A stretch of DNA of 13,578 nt, taken from positions 1-13,578 of the forward strand of contig JAGOSU010000018.1 of assembly GCA_018062165.1 (NCBI GenBank). The letters are read 5' to 3'. The notes under the pieces were generated by a model, which worked only from the letters and a program-made list of their open reading frames with translations, did not search any database and was not told where the DNA came from. Position 1 is the first letter of the stretch. Every line of letters begins with the position of its first letter. This stretch comes from Minisyncoccota bacterium. Its GTDB lineage: Bacteria > Patescibacteriota > Minisyncoccia > Phycocordibacterales > Phycocordibacteraceae. This document shows, in pieces, positions 1 to 6,105 of this stretch. The position numbers were made by a program, and so were the translations under genes.

Positions 1-47
1 CTTTTCTTTTTTGGTCCATGCTATTCTGAGAACAGTTCTTTCCATAT

Positions 48-947
48 ATGGCTAATCGGCATCTCGCGCGTTCGCTCGTCCTCCAGACCCTCTTTGAGTG
101 GGATACGGCAAGCGTTGCCGATGCTGATGTTACCGACATCCTCGATCGCAACACTCGCGAGTTCGGCGGGGACGATACGGAAAGCCAGTTTATGGAATCT
201 CTCCTTAAGGGTGTACTCGCCAAGCGCGATGACCTCGACCTTGTCATACAGAAAGCAGCGCCGGATTGGCCTATCGACCGCATTGCAGCGATAGACCGCA
301 ACATACTACGGCTCGGTCTCTACGAGCTTCTCTTTGCCGACCGTGCGCAGGTGCCGCCCAAGGTTGCGATTAACGAAGCGATTGAACTAGCAAAAATCTT
401 CGGAGGAGATTCTTCCGGGCGCTTCATCAACGGTGTCTTAGGCGCTGTCTACAAGGAAATGGGAGAGCCGGGGAAGGAAGACAGCAGCAAGAAGAAGGAG
501 CGTGTGGACGTGAGTACGCTTCCAATGGAAAAGCTTGGTGGTGCCATTGTGTATGCAGTGCACGAGACGCAGTACTACGTTGCGCTCGTGCACGATGTCT
601 TCGGACGTTGGACCCTTTCTAAGGGACATATTGAGAGCGACGCAACTCCAGAGGAAGGTGTTGCTCGTGTGGTGAAGGAAGAGCTTGGTCTTGAGGGAGT
701 GGTGGAAGACATGGTGGGAGAAAATGAGTACATCGCCTCGCACCCGGAGAAAGGGAAGATTCGTAAGCACGTCTATTTCTTCCTCGTAAAGGCTGAGTTC
801 GCGAAGCTCAACCTCAAGCAGAGTGGGGGACTCGATGATGCCCGCTGGTTCAGGCTCCCAGACATCCGGGCGCTCAACTTCTATGACGATATGCTGCCCA
901 TAGTGACTGCTGCTGTCCAGAAACTGCTGGATAAGGCGGGGAAGTAG
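48..947 (+). CDS. nusB: NusB antitermination factor fused to a Nudix-fold domain
   Basis: The protein has 299 residues and two domains. Residues 1-138 are a complete NusB, the RNA-binding partner of NusE/S10 in rRNA antitermination. They carry the N-terminal 'ARSLVLQTLFEW' helix, 'PIDRIAAIDRNILRLGLYE' (75-93), 'VAINEAIELAK' (106-116) and the closing 'GRFINGVL' (124-131). A lysine-rich linker (about 140-155) leads to a Nudix fold at about 160-295, with a Nudix-box-like segment at 193-215. That box keeps G193, R207, E211, E212, G214 and L215. It has Ala at 199 and Val at 208, where the consensus has metal-site glutamates. NusB normally ends near residue 140, so the second half is a real fusion: one frame with no internal stop. 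The ATG at 48 fits the NusB N-terminus and has no clear ribosome binding site. The NusB role is secure. The Nudix substrate is unknown and activity is doubtful. Confidence 0.93.
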   Translation: MANRHLARSLVLQTLFEWDTASVADADVTDILDRNTREFGGDDTESQFMESLLKGVLAKRDDLDLVIQKAAPDWPIDRIAAIDRNILRLGLYELLFADRAQVPPKVAINEAIELAKIFGGDSSGRFINGVLGAVYKEMGEPGKEDSSKKKERVDVSTLPMEKLGGAIVYAVHETQYYVALVHDVFGRWTLSKGHIESDATPEEGVARVVKEELGLEGVVEDMVGENEYIASHPEKGKIRKHVYFFLVKAEFAKLNLKQSGGLDDARWFRLPDIRALNFYDDMLPIVTAAVQKLLDKAGK

Positions 948-972
948 GGTTCGAATCCCAGTCTGTCAGCGA
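947..972 (+). other. tRNA 3'-end-like fragment (T-loop plus acceptor strand)
   Basis: Starting at the last base of the nusB stop codon, the sequence reads GGG-TTCGAAT-CCCAG, then seven bases TCTGTCA, then GCGA. This is the layout of a tRNA 3' end: T-loop, T-stem 3' side, acceptor 3' strand, discriminator G and a near-CCA. The T-stem pairs for only three base pairs before a mismatch. The matching acceptor 5' strand (TGACAGA) and the D and anticodon arms are absent upstream, where nusB coding sequence lies. It is at most a fragment, and chance resemblance is possible. Confidence 0.3.
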
Positions 973-976
973 GAGG

Positions 977-982
977 TATACT
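977..982 (+). promoter_or_regulatory. -10 box (TATACT) just before the 157-residue membrane protein gene
   Basis: TATACT matches the bacterial -10 consensus at five of six positions and ends 6 bases before the ATG at 989. A transcript from it would start at or very near the start codon. GAGAGG at 971-976 could instead be read as a ribosome binding site, though at 12 bases its spacing is long. No good -35 box was found. Confidence 0.45.
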
Positions 983-988
983 TGGCTC

Positions 989-1462
989 ATGACCTTCATC
1001 ATCATTGCACTGGTATTCCAGATTCTATTAGTGGGACCCGTGCATTTGATCGCAGCTTCTATGCTGAAGTCCTCTTCAGACCGAGGGCAATTCCTAACGA
1101 AAAGTTACGCTGTTTACGTAGTGTGGTGCGCAGTAATTACCGCAGTGTTCTTTGTTGTCCCGTTTCTCAGTATCTTTTTTGGATTGTTTTTCCTTCTCGT
1201 CCCTGTTGCTCCTGTGGCAATGATTATTGGTCTCGGTGTGTTGCACTGGGATCTCAATCGTCTCTTTCCTAAAACTACTGAGGCCGGAAAGAAACGTCCT
1301 TCGCTCGTCAACATCCTCATATTCGTTATTATTCTCGTGTTGCTTTTCTATCTCTACGGAAGAGGGAACCCGCGAAGCATTGCTGTTCCAGATGATATTC
1401 AGCAGCAAAAAACTAATTTCGAGGCACAGGTAAGAGAATCAGGAGGAACAATGAATCCGTAG
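989..1462 (+). CDS. Small four-helix membrane protein of unknown function
   Basis: I do not recognise this 157-residue protein. It has four strongly hydrophobic stretches: about residues 2-23, 39-63, 65-86 and 106-123. A short basic loop (91-103, containing KKR) lies between helices 3 and 4, and a polar C-terminal tail covers 125-157. There is no signal-peptide cleavage site, cysteine pair or catalytic motif. Such small integral membrane proteins are common in Patescibacteria. It sits between nusB and rnc, 41 bases after the first and 67 before the second, and appears to have its own -10 box. The start at 989 is preceded by TATACT and begins directly with the first helix. Its base composition is more A+T-rich than the neighbouring genes, and its third codon positions are less biased. 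With the tRNA-like fragment beside it, that could mean later acquisition, but this is weak. Function cannot be assigned. Confidence 0.75.
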   Translation: MTFIIIALVFQILLVGPVHLIAASMLKSSSDRGQFLTKSYAVYVVWCAVITAVFFVVPFLSIFFGLFFLLVPVAPVAMIIGLGVLHWDLNRLFPKTTEAGKKRPSLVNILIFVIILVLLFYLYGRGNPRSIAVPDDIQQQKTNFEAQVRESGGTMNP

Positions 1463-1529
1463 AGAGGTTCCAACATCGTCCCAGACAGTCACTCTTTCTT
1501 TTTCCTTTCTCATACCTCATAGTTTGCCT

Positions 1530-2213
1530 ATGGATTTCACGGACGCCGCCCGCAAGCTCGGTCTCACCTTCAAAGACCTCGAACTGCTCGAGGAGGCTTT
1601 GACGCATCGCTCCTATCTGAACGAGAACCGGAGCGCGAAGGCGCATAACGAGCGCCTTGAGTTCTTGGGCGATGCGGTGCTTGAGCTTGCGACTACCCGC
1701 ATGCTCTACGACAAATTCCCCGAGAAACCGGAAGGAGACCTCACTGCGTACCGTGCGGCGTTAGTTAACACCTACTCCATTGCTGAAGTTGCTGAGCGAC
1801 TCGGTATGAACGACATGCTACTCCTTTCAAAGGGGGAGAAGCGCGATACGGGGCGCGCCCGCCAGATTATCCTCGCCAACGCATTTGAAGCACTCCTTGG
1901 TGCTCTGTATTTGGACCAAGGCTACGACACGACCGTTACCTTCCTCGAAAAGCACCTCTATCCTAAGCTCGATAGCGTGCTTGAGAAGCGCTCATACCAG
2001 GACGCTAAGAGTAAGTTTCAGGAAGCTTCTCAGGAGAAGGAGGGAACCACCCCGCACTACAAAACCATCGACGAGACGGGCCCTGACCATGATCGACACT
2101 TCACCGTTGCGGTTTTTGTGAAGGACGAAGAGGTCGCTCGCGGAAAAGGAAAGAGCAAGCAGGAGGCGGAACAGGATGCTGCCGGGAGCGGGCTCAAGAA
2201 GAAGGGCTGGTAG
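1530..2213 (+). CDS. rnc: Ribonuclease III
   Basis: This 227-residue protein is a double-strand-specific endoribonuclease for rRNA precursors and structured mRNAs. The endonuclease domain (about 1-150) carries the family signature at residues 40-51, 'NERLEFLGDAVL', giving catalytic E41, E44 and D48. The second metal-site segment is 'ILANAFEALLGALYLD' (114-129). It keeps E120 but has Asn117 where many family members have Asp. A double-stranded-RNA-binding domain follows at about 158-225: 'DAKSKFQE' at its start and 'ARGKGKSKQEAEQDAA' at its end. Length is normal. An in-frame TTG six bases upstream could also be a start. The ATG at 1530 is preferred because it fits the family N-terminus. No Shine-Dalgarno is visible; a TAGTTT box lies at 1520-1525. 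The smc gene follows after 16 bases. Confidence 0.95.
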   Translation: MDFTDAARKLGLTFKDLELLEEALTHRSYLNENRSAKAHNERLEFLGDAVLELATTRMLYDKFPEKPEGDLTAYRAALVNTYSIAEVAERLGMNDMLLLSKGEKRDTGRARQIILANAFEALLGALYLDQGYDTTVTFLEKHLYPKLDSVLEKRSYQDAKSKFQEASQEKEGTTPHYKTIDETGPDHDRHFTVAVFVKDEEVARGKGKSKQEAEQDAAGSGLKKKGW

Positions 2214-2215
2214 GT

Positions 2216-2221
2216 TATAAT
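2216..2221 (+). promoter_or_regulatory. Perfect -10 box (TATAAT) for smc
   Basis: A consensus TATAAT sits in the 16-base gap between rnc and smc and ends 8 bases before the smc ATG. Transcription would begin within a base or so of the start codon, so the mRNA would be effectively leaderless. The -35 position inside rnc is poor. No Shine-Dalgarno is present. Confidence 0.55.
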
Positions 2222-2229
2222 TGTCGTAA

Positions 2230-4440
2230 ATGCTAAAGCGACTAGAAATCGCGGGATTCAAATCATTCGCGAAGAAAACCGCGCTTGATTTCTCGTCGTC
2301 AGTAACCTCCATTGTGGGCCCTAACGGCTCAGGGAAGAGTAACGTTGCGGAGGCTTTCCGCTTCGCGCTTGGCGAGCAGTCTATGAAGAGCATGCGCGGG
2401 AAGCGCAGCGAAGACCTTATCTGGAGCGGCTCTAACACCGCCCCACGCTCTAACCGCGCCTCAGTATCGGTAGTATTTGATAACAAGAAGCGCATCTTCC
2501 CGAAGTGTGAGTTTGAGGAAGTTTCTATAGAGCGTGCAGTCTTCCGCGACGGGGCGAGTGAGTACTCAATCAACGGCTCGAAGGTACGTCTGCGTGATGT
2601 GCAGGAACTCCTTGCAAGCGCCAACATTGGCGACACGGGACACCACATCATTTCTCAAGGTGAAGCTGACCGCATTCTTCTCTCGCACCCACGTGAGCGC
2701 CGCGCCATGCTCGAGGACGCACTTGGTCTTAAGGTGTATGAATTCAAGAAACAGGAGGCTGAACGGAAACTCGAGAAGACCGAGGATAACGTAAAGCAGG
2801 TGGAGGCACTCAGGCGCGAAATTCTTCCGCACCTGAAGTTTCTCGGGAAGCAGGTAGAAAAGCTTGAGCGAGCAGAAGAACTCATCAAGTCGCTTACCGA
2901 TGCGTGCCGTGAATACTTCGCCATCGAGGAACTGTATATACGTAGCGAGAAAGCCGCCTCAACGACGCGCCTATCGGACGCCAAGGAGCGTCTTGCGGTA
3001 GCAACCGCCGCACTCGCGCCGCTTCAGGACCGCGCAACGCTCGACACTGAGGGACTAAAGAGAGCAGACGCAGTGCGTGCCGCAGAGCGCGAAGTAGACC
3101 GTGCGCTTGCTGAACAGGGAACTATTTCCCGTGAGATGGGGCGTGTTGAGGGAGCACTTGAAGCAGCGAAGCGCCGCGCGGAGGCAGTGAAGGAAGAGCC
3201 ATACGTAAAGGTTCCGCGTGAGCAGCTTGGTGAACTTCGGAAGGAGCTTGATGCCCAGGCATCTATTGCTGAGGGTGCTGACGCGAATGCGCTTCGTGCT
3301 GCGCTCATCGCACTTAAGAATGCAGTCGCTGCCTTCTTTGACCGCTTCGTTTCTCCTGAGAGCGAATACCTTGCAGAGGAAGAGCGTGCAGTCTACATGC
3401 TTGAAGAAGAGCGTAAGGGCCTTGCTCTACGCGAACAGGAGCTTTCTGCAGCGTCTGAGAAGGCACGCCATGCGCTCGTTAAAGCACGCGAGGCAGTCTC
3501 TGCGCATGAGGAGACGGGACGCGAGAACCAGTTCCGCGTTCTTGATATGGCGGAAGCAAAGGCACGAGAGGAGGCCAATGTGCTTCGCGAAGAGAGTAAG
3601 CAGGGAGAACTGCAGTCGCTTGCGGACGAGCTTGAGCGCGACCGCGCTGAGGTGCTCGCGCTTGCAGGTGCTGCCGCACTCTCCTATGCGCCGCTTGATG
3701 CACTTCCAGCAGAGGAGCGTCGGGTACAGGAAGAACGTAAGAAGACGATGGAGCGTCTCAAGATTCGCGTGGAAGAGGCAGGCGGCACCGGAGAGGAGGT
3801 GCGCACTGAATTTAAGGAGGCGAGCGATCGTGAGCAGTTCCTTGCGCGCGAACTTGAGGACCTGGCAAAGTCCGCTGAAGGACTTCGCGAACTCATCGGT
3901 AACCTCGATGAGGAACTCGGTAAATCTTTCAGTGAAGGCCTCAAGAAAGTGAACGAATCGTTCACCGAGTTCTTCGCGCTCATGTTCGGAGGAGGCAGTG
4001 CGCGCCTTGTACTCGAAGAGTTTGATGACACTGAAGAAGACGAAGAGGAAGAGATGCAGGAAGAGGGAACCAAGAAGCAACAGAAGGCGGGTATTGAGAT
4101 TTCAGTGAGCCTTCCAAAGAAGCGTGTGCAGTCCTTGATGCAGCTCTCTGGAGGCGAGCGAGCACTGACGTCTATCGCACTCATCTTTGCTATGAGCCAG
4201 GTGAATCCGCCACCATTCTTGATTCTTGATGAGACCGATGCGGCGCTCGACGAAGCTAACTCCCGCCGCTACGGCGACATGATTGAGAGTTTGGCTAAGA
4301 AGTCGCAGCTGGTGGTCATCACCCACAACCGCGAGACGATGAGTCGTGCGGGCATTCTCTACGGCGTGACGATGGGGAATGACGGTATTAGTAAGCTCTT
4401 GTCAGTTAAATTTGAAGAGGCCATGACGGTCGCTAAATAA
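2230..4440 (+). CDS. smc: Short SMC-like chromosome-organising ATPase lacking a hinge
   Basis: The protein has 736 residues, against about 1,150-1,200 for ordinary bacterial SMC. Both halves of the ABC-type head are intact: N-terminal 'GFKSF' (9-13), Walker A 'GPNGSGKSN' (30-38), Q-loop Q143, signature 'LSGGER' (639-644), Walker B 'FLILDE' (663-668), D-loop 'ALDEANS' (672-678) and switch histidine H699. The segments 'FGGGSARL' and 'GIEISVSLPKKR' are SMC-type rather than RecN- or Rad50-type. Between the heads, about 170-580 is charged coiled coil. The 150-200 residue SMC hinge is not recognisable. Midway there is only an Ala-rich hydrophobic helix (about 345-376, 'AALIALKNAVAAFFDRF'). An acidic run (599-612) interrupts the C-terminal head. 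The family role is DNA loop extrusion and chromosome segregation. Whether this form dimerises or entraps DNA is unknown. scpA and scpB are not in the window. The next gene starts 1 base after its stop. Confidence 0.88.
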   Translation: MLKRLEIAGFKSFAKKTALDFSSSVTSIVGPNGSGKSNVAEAFRFALGEQSMKSMRGKRSEDLIWSGSNTAPRSNRASVSVVFDNKKRIFPKCEFEEVSIERAVFRDGASEYSINGSKVRLRDVQELLASANIGDTGHHIISQGEADRILLSHPRERRAMLEDALGLKVYEFKKQEAERKLEKTEDNVKQVEALRREILPHLKFLGKQVEKLERAEELIKSLTDACREYFAIEELYIRSEKAASTTRLSDAKERLAVATAALAPLQDRATLDTEGLKRADAVRAAEREVDRALAEQGTISREMGRVEGALEAAKRRAEAVKEEPYVKVPREQLGELRKELDAQASIAEGADANALRAALIALKNAVAAFFDRFVSPESEYLAEEERAVYMLEEERKGLALREQELSAASEKARHALVKAREAVSAHEETGRENQFRVLDMAEAKAREEANVLREESKQGELQSLADELERDRAEVLALAGAAALSYAPLDALPAEERRVQEERKKTMERLKIRVEEAGGTGEEVRTEFKEASDREQFLARELEDLAKSAEGLRELIGNLDEELGKSFSEGLKKVNESFTEFFALMFGGGSARLVLEEFDDTEEDEEEEMQEEGTKKQQKAGIEISVSLPKKRVQSLMQLSGGERALTSIALIFAMSQVNPPPFLILDETDAALDEANSRRYGDMIESLAKKSQLVVITHNRETMSRAGILYGVTMGNDGISKLLSVKFEEAMTVAK

Positions 4441-4441
4441 T

Positions 4442-4795
4442 ATGGAAAAGAGAACAGGCAAATGCCACTGTGGTGCGGTTACCTACGAGGTTGAGATAGA
4501 CCTTACCCAGCCTGTGATTGAGTGCAACTGTTCCTACTGCGAGGCTCAAGGGCTTCTCCTCTCCTTCGTACCGGGAGAGAAGCTCTCTATCCTCTCCGGG
4601 GAGGACAACCTTACGGAGTATCGTTTCAATACCGAGAAAATAAAGCACCAGTTCTGTACGACTTGTGGGACGCAGTGTTTTGGCCGCGCTCCTATGCCGG
4701 ATGGGACTCTGGGCGCTGCCATCAACGTACGGACCATAGAGGGGATAGACCTCACGAAACTCACACGAATGCCCTACGACGGCAGGAGCCGCTAG
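4442..4795 (+). CDS. GFA/CENP-V-type zinc-binding protein
   Basis: This 117-residue protein shows the full cysteine pattern of the GFA family, named for glutathione-dependent formaldehyde-activating enzyme. The pattern is 'GKCHCGAV' (C8, C10), 'CNCSYC' (C28, C30, C33) and 'FCTTCG' (C72, C75), seven zinc-ligand cysteines in all. In the family they hold one structural and one catalytic-site zinc in a beta-rich fold. The founding member was reported to speed glutathione-formaldehyde adduct formation, but most bacterial members have no proven activity, and glutathione use in this host is unproven. The gene begins 1 base after the smc stop, so it is probably translated from the smc transcript; no separate ribosome binding site is visible. 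Length is normal. The fold assignment is firm and the function is not. Confidence 0.9.
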   Translation: MEKRTGKCHCGAVTYEVEIDLTQPVIECNCSYCEAQGLLLSFVPGEKLSILSGEDNLTEYRFNTEKIKHQFCTTCGTQCFGRAPMPDGTLGAAINVRTIEGIDLTKLTRMPYDGRSR

Positions 4796-4821
4796 TTATC
4801 CCCAGGCTTCATAGACGGTTC

Positions 4822-4839
4822 GGGGGTATGCTTACCCCC
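4822..4839 (+). promoter_or_regulatory. Perfect 7-bp hairpin overlapping a -10-like box before glutamate dehydrogenase
   Basis: GGGGGTA (4822-4828) and TACCCCC (4833-4839) are exact inverted repeats around a TGCT loop, ending 6 bases before the dehydrogenase ATG at 4846. A TATGCT box (4827-4832) lies across the stem-loop, so the dyad could be an operator over the promoter. If transcribed, it would be an RNA hairpin that shields the start region. No T-run follows, so a simple terminator for the upstream gene is unlikely. Confidence 0.5.
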
Positions 4840-4845
4840 AACACC

Positions 4846-6105
4846 ATGGGTGCCTTCGAGTACTTCAAACGCAACACCTCGAAAGCAGCGGACCTCCTTG
4901 GTCTTTCAGAAGAAGACCGTGCACGTATGACCACCCCAGATCGGGTGCTTCGCGCTGAGCTCACTATCCCGCTTGATGAAGGAGGGACACTGACCTTCCC
5001 GGCCTACCGCGTGCAGTTCAACAACGTTCGTGGTCCGTACAAGGGCGGTATTCGTTTCCACCCAGATGCAGACGAGGACGAAGTCTCGTCGCTCGCTGCG
5101 ATGATGGCGGTGAAGTGTGCAGTCGTCGACATTCCGTTTGGTGGAGGAAAGGGAGGTGTTGCCATCGACCCACACAAACTCACCAACCACGAGATTCACG
5201 AAGTATCTCGTGCGTATGTTCGTGCATTCGCTGAACACTTCGGTCCTGACCTCGATGTGCCAGCACCCGATGTTGCGACCAATCCAGAAATCATGGCCGT
5301 CATGCTCGACGAGTACGAGAAAATTGTGGGGCACGCAGCTCCTGCGATGATTACCGGTAAGCCGCTTGATAAGGGTGGGATTGTGGGACGCGATACGGCG
5401 ACTTCCGATGGCGCCATTGCCGTCCTTTCTGCACTTCTTAAGGACCAGCATAAAGATCCTTCAAAGCTTTCTGCTGCAGTGCAGGGAGCGGGAAACGCAG
5501 GAGGACGTGCCGCTCGTCTCCTTTCAGATATGGGCATGCGGGTGACCGCAATTGCAGATCGTAGCGGCTCGCTCATTTGCGCCGGGCACGTGGAAGTAGA
5601 GAAAACACTTGTTGAGAAGGATGTGCACGGCACGCTGCGGGACATCTACTGCCGCGGTGGTGTTTGTGACGATGTGCGCATGGAGCACGACCGCGCCCAG
5701 ATGCTCGATACTGAAGCCGTACTCAAGGAAGATGTCGATGTTCTTGTGCCAGCGGCGCTTGAGGAACAAATCCGGGCTGACAACGTGGATGCAGTGAAGG
5801 CCTCTGTTGTGCTTGAGATTGCCAACGGCCCGACGACTCCTGAGGCAGACGAGGCGTTGGCTAAGCGTGGTGTTGTGGCCGTTCCTGACGTGCTTGCGAA
5901 CGCCGGCGGTGTGACTGTTTCGTACTTCGAATGGCTTCAGAATAAGAGTGGAGAGACTTGGGACCGTGCCCGCGTGACTGAACGACTTGAAGAGACCATG
6001 GCCAACGCCTATAGAGACGTCGCAGATTTTGCGCTTGATAGGGGAGTGACCCTAAGAGAGGCAGCATACGCGCTCGCACTTACGAGGATTCTCGCTAAGG
6101 AGTAG
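4846..6105 (+). CDS. gdhA: Glutamate dehydrogenase (Glu/Leu/Phe/Val dehydrogenase family)
   Basis: This 419-residue enzyme interconverts glutamate with 2-oxoglutarate and ammonia using NAD(P). The glutamate-binding and catalytic lysines are K66 ('GPYKGGIRFHP'), K90 ('AVKCAVVD') and K102 ('PFGGGKGG'), with catalytic D142 in 'PAPDVAT'. Their spacings of 24, 12 and 40 residues equal those of K89, K113, K125 and D165 in the Clostridium symbiosum enzyme. S359 ('GVTVSYFEW') matches the serine that, with the first lysine, marks glutamate rather than leucine or phenylalanine as substrate. The Rossmann loop is 'GAGNAGG' (215-220 region). Cofactor choice is not clear. An in-frame ATG at 4828 lies inside the hairpin; 4846 is preferred because the family-like N-terminus starts there. 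The gene ends within the tail of convergent rnr. It is an unusual metabolic gene for a reduced genome. Confidence 0.93.
   Translation: MGAFEYFKRNTSKAADLLGLSEEDRARMTTPDRVLRAELTIPLDEGGTLTFPAYRVQFNNVRGPYKGGIRFHPDADEDEVSSLAAMMAVKCAVVDIPFGGGKGGVAIDPHKLTNHEIHEVSRAYVRAFAEHFGPDLDVPAPDVATNPEIMAVMLDEYEKIVGHAAPAMITGKPLDKGGIVGRDTATSDGAIAVLSALLKDQHKDPSKLSAAVQGAGNAGGRAARLLSDMGMRVTAIADRSGSLICAGHVEVEKTLVEKDVHGTLRDIYCRGGVCDDVRMEHDRAQMLDTEAVLKEDVDVLVPAALEEQIRADNVDAVKASVVLEIANGPTTPEADEALAKRGVVAVPDVLANAGGVTVSYFEWLQNKSGETWDRARVTERLEETMANAYRDVADFALDRGVTLREAAYALALTRILAKE

Noticed and set aside
897..972. A complete tRNA gene ending near 972
   Set aside because: The T-loop and 3' strand look right, but the expected acceptor 5' strand, D-arm and anticodon arm are absent, and the region is nusB coding sequence.
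1489..1512. Pyrimidine-rich tract before rnc as a terminator
   Set aside because: There is no stem-loop in front of the T/C-rich run, so it does not qualify as an intrinsic terminator.
1992..2651. A 219-codon minus-strand open frame across the rnc-smc junction
   Set aside because: It spans two firmly identified genes and their intergenic -10 box, and its translation resembles no protein. It is a shadow frame.
3218..3952. A 244-codon plus-strand frame inside smc
   Set aside because: It is Arg/Ser/Leu-rich with no motif and overlaps the smc coiled-coil coding region in another frame. It is a codon-bias artefact.
4522..4845. Extension of glutamate dehydrogenase upstream to 4522
   Set aside because: The frame is open but runs across the GFA gene in another frame and resembles no dehydrogenase N-terminus. 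The family homology starts at about 4846.
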